Positions 57,946-64,000 of a stretch of 64,000 nucleotides of DNA are shown here, piece after piece. Every line of letters begins with the position of its first letter. Position 1 is the stretch's first letter. Below the pieces are notes generated by a model. The model worked only from the letters and a program-made list of their open reading frames with translations. It was not told the origin of the DNA and did no database searches. Source of the stretch: Uliginosibacterium flavum (GTDB lineage: Bacteria > Pseudomonadota > Gammaproteobacteria > Burkholderiales > Rhodocyclaceae); the NCBI RefSeq assembly GCF_040566545.1, contig NZ_JBEWZI010000003.1, forward strand, positions 289,576-353,575, given 5' to 3'. The position numbers were made by a program, and so were the translations under genes.

Positions 57946-58258
57946 CTGCATTTGCAGGTTGCCGCAGAGGATGTGCGTTCCAGCCGCATGGGCCGAGCCG
58001 CCAGCTACGTACAGGAGCTTTACCAACAGACCATCAGCCTGAGCGATTTGGCTCGCATTTGCGCAACCAACCGGAGCACGTTAAACGCGGAGTTTCGTGC
58101 CCCCACAGGCCGTTCGTGCTTATACGATTGCCCTGCGCATGACACTGGACACTAGCTGGCTGCGCGACACCCGGATTTTCATTGCGGAAATCATGGCACG
58201 CGATTGCAGATCCGCACAAAGAAATTGTCTTGCGACGGTATTCAGGGTTTACCTGTAG
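57946..58258 (+). pseudogene. Frameshifted AraC-family regulator remnant
   Basis: From 57946 one frame reads LHLQVAAEDVRSSRMGRAASYVQELYQQTISLSDLARICATN with a following FRAPTG. This is the first half of an AraC HTH. From about 58110 the match continues one frame over as VRAYTIALRMTLDTSWLRDTRIFIAEIMARDC, which is the second HTH half, to a TAG at 58256. A single frame shift near 58110 and a missing sensor domain mean it is broken. The family call is from pattern only. Confidence 0.6.
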
Positions 58259-58424
58259 ACCTAGACTGGCCTTGCAATGTTTGACTTGGCCCGCAGGGCA
58301 GACGCCAGTGCTGGGTTGGGAAAACTGGCTTTTGGGTTTGAGCACGCAGCAAGCCAGGAGGCTGAGTCTGGCTGACGCCGAGCATTGCGCCTAAGAGACC
58401 TATAAAAACTGAATGGAGCAAGAC

Positions 58425-59384
58425 ATGAAATCAACGTGTATGCAGATTGAAGCAGGCCGGGCCGTGCTTGCGGCGGTTCTGATGAGTGGAGTACTGGCGG
58501 GCTGTGCAAGCAGCGAGCCTCGCTCGAATGTTCTGGGAGATGGCGTGACGCGGGTCGATCTGGGCGGAACAACCGTCACGCTGATCAATGACGGTTTTCT
58601 CACTCGCTCGCTAGACGCGGATTTCGTACGCAATGCGCCTCTGCCTGAAGTCAAGGCGGCGCTGCAGGAGGCAGGCTTGCCCACCGACAAGCTTGATATC
58701 CCCTTCAACCCTCTGGTGGTGGATATTCGCGGGCAACGCGTGCTCTTCGACGCCGGCAATGGTGAATTCGCCGCGTCCGGCACGGGCTTGATGCTAGCGC
58801 GCATGAAAAAAGCGGGGATTTCTCCCGAGTCGATCACCGCCGTCGTGGTTTCACATTTCCATGGTGATCACATCAATGGCTTGCGCACCAAAGCAGGAGA
58901 GCTTGTGTTCCCGAACGCAAAAATCCATGTGCCGTCCGTTGAGTGGGATTGGTGGATGGATGATGCCCGCATGGCGGCAACGCCCGAAAACTCACGCGGC
59001 AATTTCAACGCAGCGCGCCGGGTTTTTGGCCCCAGCGCGGCGTCGATACAGCGCTTTACTCCGGGCGCTGAGGTGTTGCCAGGCGTGCGGGCCATTGCCG
59101 CGCATGGCCATACTCCCGGCCACACGGTTTTCCTGATTGAGGGTCGCCAGCGCAAGTTGCTTTACTGGGCTGATGCTACGAACGTGGCGGCACTCTTCGT
59201 ACGCAATCCGGATTGGGCCGTGAGGTTTGATATGGAAGCGGAAGCCTCTCGGGTAGTGCGTCGCCAACTGGCCGACTTTGCGATTCCTGACAATCTGTTA
59301 GTGGCGGGATACCACTTCCCCGGCTCGGCCATTGGCACACTGAGCGTGCGTGGCAAAGGCTACGAATTCACGCCCTTGCGCTAA
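58425..59384 (+). CDS. MBL-fold metallohydrolase lipoprotein
   Basis: A 319-residue exported lipoprotein (lipobox VLAGC, Cys27) with a metallo-beta-lactamase fold. Metal motif HFHGDH is at about residue 145, with further ligands in AAHGHTPGHT, YWADATN and GYHFPG. The N-terminal part (GVTRVDLGGTTVTLINDGFL) resembles AttM/lactonase-like and quinolone-degrading enzymes. The substrate is not evident. Followed by about 200 bases with no recognised element. An in-frame ATG at 58413 is possible, but 58425 gives the clean signal. Confidence 0.9.
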   Translation: MKSTCMQIEAGRAVLAAVLMSGVLAGCASSEPRSNVLGDGVTRVDLGGTTVTLINDGFLTRSLDADFVRNAPLPEVKAALQEAGLPTDKLDIPFNPLVVDIRGQRVLFDAGNGEFAASGTGLMLARMKKAGISPESITAVVVSHFHGDHINGLRTKAGELVFPNAKIHVPSVEWDWWMDDARMAATPENSRGNFNAARRVFGPSAASIQRFTPGAEVLPGVRAIAAHGHTPGHTVFLIEGRQRKLLYWADATNVAALFVRNPDWAVRFDMEAEASRVVRRQLADFAIPDNLLVAGYHFPGSAIGTLSVRGKGYEFTPLR

Positions 59385-59590
59385 GAAATCAGGCTCTGCT
59401 CCTGCCTCTGTCTTTCGAGATCAGATGGCATGGGCAGAGGCTGGAGCCGTTTACAAACTCGGGAAGCTAGGCTCTGTCAGCTCGTCGCCAAAAGCGGCCA
59501 CTTCTGGCGTGCGTCGTGGGGCCGTTGAGCGTTATCGATTTGCTCAAAACCAGCCCCATTTCAGGCCGAAAGACTGATTGCGCAATGCGC

Positions 59591-61165
59591 TCAGGAACTG
59601 CAGGACAGCGCCGAACAGCCCGGCTCGTTGCGCGCCCAGTCCGGCCGGCGGGCGGCCAGGTCGGTAAATTCGGCTTGCTCCAGATACGGATTGCGGATCG
59701 CGCGCATCAATCGCTCCAGCACACTCATGTCGCCGGCCTCGGCGGCCTTGATGGCGTCCTGCGCCAGCCAGTTGCGCGGGATGATCCAGGGGTTGGCGGC
59801 GTGCATGCGTGTGCGGCGATCCGCAACGGATTCGGGCGAGGCGGCAAGGCAGGCCTGCCAATCGGCCAGCCAGAGCGCGAATTGTGCTTGTGCGGTGGAG
59901 GATGGCGGCGCATAGAAGGCGGGGGAAATTTCGGCTAGTGCCGCATCGGCGGGCGTGTCAGGAGCAATCTGCGCCAGTGCACGATAGAAAATTGTCATGT
60001 CGGTATCGGCTGCCGCAAAACATGCGAACAGCGCGCTGATGCGCTTGAAATCGGCCTCGGCCGAGCCATCCTGTGGCAGGCCCAGCTTGTCGCGCAGCAT
60101 GGCGAGATAGTGCGTTTCGAAATGCTCGGCGTATTCATCCAGACAGGCTTCGAGCGCCGCCTGATTTTTCACGACGGGCATCAGGGCATTGGCCAGGCAA
60201 TTCAGATTCCAGCCGGCCACCCGCGCCTGCTGGGCGTAGGCATAACGCCCGCCGCGATCCGTGGTGTTGGGGGTGAAGGCGGGGTCGAAATTGTCGATCC
60301 AGCCATAGGGGCCGTAATCGATCGTCAGGCCCAGCACCGACAGGTTGTCGGTGTTCATCACTCCATGCACAAAGCCCACTCGCATCCAGTGTGCGACCAT
60401 CACGGCCGTGCGCTGGCAGACTTCGGCAAACCACGCGATATAGGCCTCCGGCGAAGGCGCGCCGAGTTCGGGGAAGTGCGTCGTGAGGGTGTGGTCGAGC
60501 AACTGGCGCAAGAGGCCGAGTTCGCCGCGCGCAGCGAAGATTTCGTAGTGGCCGAAGCGTAAAAAACTCGGCGCCAGACGCGTGACGATAGCGCCAGCTT
60601 CCTGCTGCGGATGCCCGTCGTAGAACATGTCGCGCACGACCGGGTCTCCGGTGCCGACCAGACACAGCGCGCGCGTGGTCGGCACGCCCAGATGATGCAT
60701 AGCCTCGCTGCACAGGTACTCGCGGATCGAGGAGCGCAGCACCGCGCGGCCGTCGGCATGGCGCGAATAGGGCGTCATGCCGGCACCCTTCAGCTGCACT
60801 TCAATTCGATTGTCATCGGCGCCGATCACCGTGCCGAGCAAAATCGCGCGCCCGTCACCGAGCTGCCCGGCCCAGTTGCCGAACTGGTGACCGCCGTAGC
60901 AGGTGGCGTAAGGCTGACTGCCCGGCAGCAGACGATTGCCGGCGAAAACCTCGGCGGCCATCGCTTCGGGCTCAGCGCTCAGGCCCAGCAGCGCGGCAGT
61001 ATCCGCCGACCAGGCCAGCATCTGCGGCGCGGCTACCGGCGTCGGCGCGCACAGGGAGTAGGCCGCACCGTACACCTGACGCGGCTGAACCGTGTTCTCG
61101 GGATCAGCTGGCAGGGCGTCTGTGAAACGATGATCGAAGCGGAGGTCAGAAAGCTTTGAAGACAT
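59591..61165 (-). CDS. selO: Protein adenylyltransferase SelO
   Basis: A 524-residue pseudokinase-fold enzyme that AMPylates proteins (YdiU/SelO family), with flipped ATP binding. Family motifs include YATCYGGHQFGNWAGQLGDGRA, KGAGMTPYSRHADGRAVLRSSIREYL, GFVHGVMNTDNLSVLGLTIDYGPYGW and DPAFTPNTTD. The C-terminus ends GCSALSCSS, keeping the CSxxS position where animal SelO has selenocysteine. An ATG at 61174 is in frame. It probably responds to oxidative stress in other bacteria. Confidence 0.95.
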   Translation of the reverse strand: MSSKLSDLRFDHRFTDALPADPENTVQPRQVYGAAYSLCAPTPVAAPQMLAWSADTAALLGLSAEPEAMAAEVFAGNRLLPGSQPYATCYGGHQFGNWAGQLGDGRAILLGTVIGADDNRIEVQLKGAGMTPYSRHADGRAVLRSSIREYLCSEAMHHLGVPTTRALCLVGTGDPVVRDMFYDGHPQQEAGAIVTRLAPSFLRFGHYEIFAARGELGLLRQLLDHTLTTHFPELGAPSPEAYIAWFAEVCQRTAVMVAHWMRVGFVHGVMNTDNLSVLGLTIDYGPYGWIDNFDPAFTPNTTDRGGRYAYAQQARVAGWNLNCLANALMPVVKNQAALEACLDEYAEHFETHYLAMLRDKLGLPQDGSAEADFKRISALFACFAAADTDMTIFYRALAQIAPDTPADAALAEISPAFYAPPSSTAQAQFALWLADWQACLAASPESVADRRTRMHAANPWIIPRNWLAQDAIKAAEAGDMSVLERLMRAIRNPYLEQAEFTDLAARRPDWARNEPGCSALSCSS

Positions 61166-61344
61166 TATCGGCACGGAGAATAGGCTTGCTTCAGTCTACG
61201 GCTTTGGCGGGAAATTGCAGCCATGTCGTGGGTAAGGTTGATAGCGGCCAAAAAGGAACTCCGGCACATTGCTTTACGCTTCGGCCGCACTCTGCACGGC
61301 CATGCCCGTTACACTGCGAGCTATCCTCATTTGTGCCGATTGCC

Positions 61345-61566
61345 ATGAATACCCAAGCCAACAACCCCCTCCACGGCATCACCCTGGAAACCATCCTGAC
61401 CCGCCTGGTGCAGTACTACGGCTGGGAGGAGCTGGGACGGCAGATTCCGGCGCGCTGTTTCATGTTTGATCCGAGTATCAAATCCAGCCTGAAGTTCCTG
61501 CGCCAGACGCCCTGGGCGCGTGAGCGGGTGGAGACGTTTTACGTCGACACGCTCAGCGTACGCTGA
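61345..61566 (+). CDS. VF530-like (DUF2132) small protein
   Basis: A 73-residue protein: NNPLHGITLETILTRLVQYYGWEELGRQIPARCFMFDPSIKSSLKFLRQTPWARERVETFYV. This is the DUF2132/VF530 signature (LHGITLE…LV..YGW..L…). Function unknown, possibly DNA-binding. It overlaps ybaN by one base (TGATG), so the pair is co-transcribed. Confidence 0.85.
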   Translation: MNTQANNPLHGITLETILTRLVQYYGWEELGRQIPARCFMFDPSIKSSLKFLRQTPWARERVETFYVDTLSVR

Positions 61567-61934
61567 TGCGCTTGCTGGCCATTCGTCTGGTCTGGCGGCT
61601 GCTCGCACTGCTGTGCCTGGCGCTGGGTTTCATCGGCATCTTCGTGCCGGGCCTGCCGACCGTGCCCTTCCTGCTCGCCGCCGCCTGGGCTGCCGGACGC
61701 GGCTGGCCGGCACTGGAAGCCTGGTTGCTGAATCACCCGCGCTGGGGCACCAGCATCCGCAATTGGCGCGAACACGGTGCCATGCCAAGGCGCGCCAAAT
61801 GGGCGTCTTCAGGCATGATGGCTGCAAGTGCCCTGCTTATGGGGTTCTCCGGGGCACCCCTGTGGGCCACGCTGGGCGTGGCCGGGGTGATGCTGGTGGT
61901 CGCTATGTGGCTGTGGCGGCGGCCAGAAAGCTGA
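61566..61934 (+). CDS. ybaN: YbaN-like inner-membrane protein (DUF454)
   Basis: A 122-residue membrane protein with three to four hydrophobic helices and the DUF454 sequence GFIGIFVPGLPTVPFLLAAAWAAGRG…NHPRWG. The role is unknown. It is downstream of and overlapping the VF530-like gene. Confidence 0.88.
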   Translation: MRLLAIRLVWRLLALLCLALGFIGIFVPGLPTVPFLLAAAWAAGRGWPALEAWLLNHPRWGTSIRNWREHGAMPRRAKWASSGMMAASALLMGFSGAPLWATLGVAGVMLVVAMWLWRRPES

Positions 61935-62086
61935 TCGTGCTCCAGCACAGTCTGCGGCTCGTCTTCGCGTCTCGGCTCGATTGCGGATGGGCATGGCAGG
62001 TTTTCTGTAGGTGCTACGTCAGTCGCACGCCGGACATGGGAGCGATTCAGGGTAGTGCTTCGCAAGTTCTTGAACAGCTCCTCCTC
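61935..62086. other. Intergenic region with a partial family 5 repeat
   Basis: About 62007-62033 reads GTAGGTGCTACGTCAGTCGC (then ACGCCGG), a half of the family 5 repeat. Nothing else was recognised. Confidence 0.5.
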
Positions 62087-62163
62087 CGTCATTCCGGACT
62101 TGATCCGGAATCCAGTCCCCTTTCCACCTGTCTTCTGGATTCCGGATCAAGTCCGGAATGACG
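62087..62163. repeat. 77-bp perfect-arm inverted repeat (family 4), copy 2
   Basis: The same 29-bp arms and 19-base spacer length as 28462-28538. The spacer differs (AGCCTTTCG… against TCCCCTTTC…). Confidence 0.92.
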
Positions 62164-62325
62164 GTTTTGACAAGGATTGATCAACTCGGAAGCACGCTAC
62201 TCGCCCCTAAATCCAGTCGAGCCTCCAGCTGCCGATTCAGCCGCGACGCAACGCCCGTTTCCTTGCATGCAGTATGCTTGCCTGATCCTGATCGAGATGG
62301 CCAAACCTCCGGAGCCTGCCCCGTC
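62164..62325. other. Leader region of amn
   Basis: About 160 bases that should hold the amn promoter. GGAG at about 62311 is the likely ribosome site. The frame is open through here in phase with amn but has no family homology that I see. Confidence 0.4.
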
Positions 62326-63837
62326 ATGCCTCAACGCCCGCCCTTCATTGCCCCGCTACGCTTCACTGATGCCGACGCCGCACTGGCGCAAGTCCAGCTC
62401 ATCTACGCGGACAGCATCAGCCATCTGCGCAACGCGCTGCAGCATTTCGTATCCGGTGGCAACTTCGATAGCGAAGACACGCCGGCACAGCAGCGCGTAC
62501 GCGCCTGCTATCCCTTCGTGCGCCTGCAGACCACCAGTGTGGCCAAGGCCAACCGCGCGGACAAGCGCCTGTCCTACGGCTTCGTTGCCGGCCCCGGTCA
62601 CTACGAAACCACACTGACCCGTCCTGACCTGTTCGCCGATTACTACCGCGAGCAGTTCCGCCTGCTATTGCAGAACCACGACGTCGATCTGGAAGTCGGC
62701 ATCAGTTCGCTGCCGATTCCGGTGCATTTCTCCTTCAGCGATTACGACCACATCGAAGGCAGCATGAGCGCCGAGCGCCGCCTGCTGATGCGCGACGTGT
62801 TCGATCTGCCCGACCTGTCCGTAATGGACGATGGCATCGCTAACGGTACCCACGCCACTTTGCCCGGCGAGGCCCACCCGCTGTCGCTGTTCACCGCCCC
62901 GCGCATGGATTATTCGCTGCAGCGCCTGCGCCACTACACCGGCACCTCGCCCGAGCATTTCCAGAACTTCGTACTGTTCACCAACTACCAGTTCTATATC
63001 GACGAATTCGTCGCCATGGGCCTGGCGGCCATGGCCGATCCGGCCAGCCCCTATCTGGCATTTGTGCAGCCCGGAAACCTCATCGCGCGGCGCAGCGGTC
63101 TGTCTGCTGGTGAACTCGACGCACTCGGCAAAATCCCGCCGCGCCTGCCGCAAATGCCCGGCTATCACCTGATCCGCGAAGATGGCAGCGGCATTACCAT
63201 GATCAACATCGGCGTCGGCCCGGCCAATGCCAAAACCATCACCGATCACGTCGCCGTGCTGCGCCCGCATGCCTGGCTGATGCTCGGCCACTGTGCAGGC
63301 CTGCGCACCACCCAGGCACTCGGCGACTACGTGTTGGCCCATGCCTACGTGCGCGAAGATCATGTGCTCGACGAAGACCTGCCGATCTGGGTGCCGATTC
63401 CCGCGCTGGCCGAAATCCAGCTCGCTCTGCAGACCGCCGTGGCCGATGTCACCGGCCTGTCCGGTGCCGCCCTCAAGGGTCTGCTGCGCACCGGCACGGT
63501 GGCTACCACCGACAACCGCAACTGGGAACTGCTGCCCGACAACACCCCGCAGCGTCGCTTCTCGCAAAGCCGCGCGGTGGCGCTGGACATGGAATCGGCG
63601 ACGATTGCCGCCAACGGCTTCCGCTTTCGCGTGCCCTACGGCACCTTGCTGTGTGTGAGCGACAAGCCCCTGCACGGCGAGATCAAGCTGCCCGGCATGG
63701 CCAACAATTTCTATCGCGAGCGCGTCGACCAGCACCTGCGCATCGGCATCCGCGCCCTGGAAATCCTGCGCGAGCGCGGCCCGGACGCCTTGCACAGCCG
63801 CAAGCTGCGCAGCTTCGCCGAGGTCGCGTTTCAGTAG
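62326..63837 (+). CDS. amn: AMP nucleosidase
   Basis: A 503-residue cytoplasmic enzyme that hydrolyses AMP to adenine and ribose 5-phosphate and thereby tunes the adenylate pool. The N-terminal regulatory part (to ~170) is followed by a nucleoside-phosphorylase-like fold with INIGVGPANAKTITDHVAVLRPHAWLMLGHCAGLR and the catalytic-site region VALDMESATIAANGFRFRVPYGTLLCVSDKPLHGE. Length matches E. coli Amn. The start at 62326 gives the usual N-terminus. Its stop TAG is supplied by the first bases of a REP doublet (GTAGGGTGGG). Confidence 0.95.
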   Translation: MPQRPPFIAPLRFTDADAALAQVQLIYADSISHLRNALQHFVSGGNFDSEDTPAQQRVRACYPFVRLQTTSVAKANRADKRLSYGFVAGPGHYETTLTRPDLFADYYREQFRLLLQNHDVDLEVGISSLPIPVHFSFSDYDHIEGSMSAERRLLMRDVFDLPDLSVMDDGIANGTHATLPGEAHPLSLFTAPRMDYSLQRLRHYTGTSPEHFQNFVLFTNYQFYIDEFVAMGLAAMADPASPYLAFVQPGNLIARRSGLSAGELDALGKIPPRLPQMPGYHLIREDGSGITMINIGVGPANAKTITDHVAVLRPHAWLMLGHCAGLRTTQALGDYVLAHAYVREDHVLDEDLPIWVPIPALAEIQLALQTAVADVTGLSGAALKGLLRTGTVATTDNRNWELLPDNTPQRRFSQSRAVALDMESATIAANGFRFRVPYGTLLCVSDKPLHGEIKLPGMANNFYRERVDQHLRIGIRALEILRERGPDALHSRKLRSFAEVAFQ

Positions 63838-63912
63838 GGTGGGCTCGGAGAGCCCACGCCGCATAGGCCACTACCATTGAAACCACGGGTGGACTCACCG
63901 AGCCCACCCTAC
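63834..63912. repeat. REP doublet overlapping the amn stop
   Basis: GTAGGGTGGGCTCGGAGAGC (then CCACGCC) … GGTGGACTCACCGAGCCCAC (then CCTAC). The left half is altered from the RAYT-flanking form (CACGGTG changed to CTCGGAG). Confidence 0.88.
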
Positions 63913-64000
63913 GAGCAATGCCATTAAGGCAACGCTGAACAAGTGGCGTTAAAAAGCCGCGCGCACGGTCAAATCGGCGCGAGGGCGAAAATTCGACGAA

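Noticed and set aside
56866..58155. 429-codon plus-strand frame over the SPASM gene
   Set aside because: Mostly antisense shadow; only the end past 57946 has AraC-like sequence, reported as a remnant.
1..64000. tRNA, rRNA and CRISPR arrays
   Set aside because: None recognised on either strand by eye; a tRNA search program was not available.

Overview
The window is a high-GC proteobacterial chromosome segment. Its gene content fits a betaproteobacterium: cyanophycin synthetase, a Nudix-ThiE fusion, a B12-dependent MetH under an SAH riboswitch, IorAB with PaaK, PPi-dependent phosphofructokinase and MltA/MtgA. The genus cannot be fixed from sequence alone. Most genes are ordinary housekeeping or catabolic genes. 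Between them lie many short palindromic repeats of at least seven kinds and several lower-GC accessory genes.

Layout. 1-6.3 kb: 3' end of cphA, a HEPN-like orphan, Nudix-ThiE, a DUF815 ATPase, mltA and a membrane-anchored isochorismatase-like protein. 6.3-11.3 kb: a complete branched-chain amino-acid ABC system (livF, G, M, H and binding protein, minus strand). 11.6-18.5 kb: a BamE-like lipoprotein, an SAH riboswitch and metH, then a hipBA cassette lying exactly between two copies of the metH 3' end. 18.5-21.1 kb: a HEPN/DUF262 pair and a RAYT (REP-associated tyrosine transposase) flanked by its REP doublets. 21.3-23.9 kb: an outer-membrane factor and periplasmic adaptor without an inner-membrane pump. 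24.2-26.3 kb: a Fic protein behind two matched operators, then a YebC-type regulator. 26.5-31.5 kb: a poly-Ser-linked CE12-type esterase, a lipoprotein, a GNAT enzyme, a HEPN-like orphan and a HerA-like ATPase.

31.6-40.2 kb is the most unusual block. It holds a DUF559 nuclease-like gene between two copies of a ~140-200 bp composite repeat, then minus-strand genes for a zinc-ribbon membrane Ser/Thr kinase, a minimal radical-SAM protein, a TPR protein, a Clp-type AAA+ ATPase with a degenerate first module, and an uncharacterised helical protein. I propose the kinase, radical-SAM, AAA+ and helical genes as a possible undescribed signalling or remodelling system. That is inference from order and domain content.

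40.4-51.1 kb: an NHL-repeat lipoprotein, an aryl-pyruvate/aryl-acetate operon (iorA, iorB, paaK, ACT), PPi-dependent Pfp and a DUF4914 P-loop protein. 51.2-64 kb: mtgA, a spermidine-synthase-like protein, a metal-site-degenerate HD-GYP protein, an ArsR regulator with matched operators controlling itself and a papain-like lipid/peptide hydrolase, DUF2628, a SPASM radical-SAM protein, a frameshifted AraC remnant, an MBL-fold lipoprotein, selO, a VF530-like protein, ybaN and amn.

No rRNA, tRNA, CRISPR array, phage gene or integrase was recognised.
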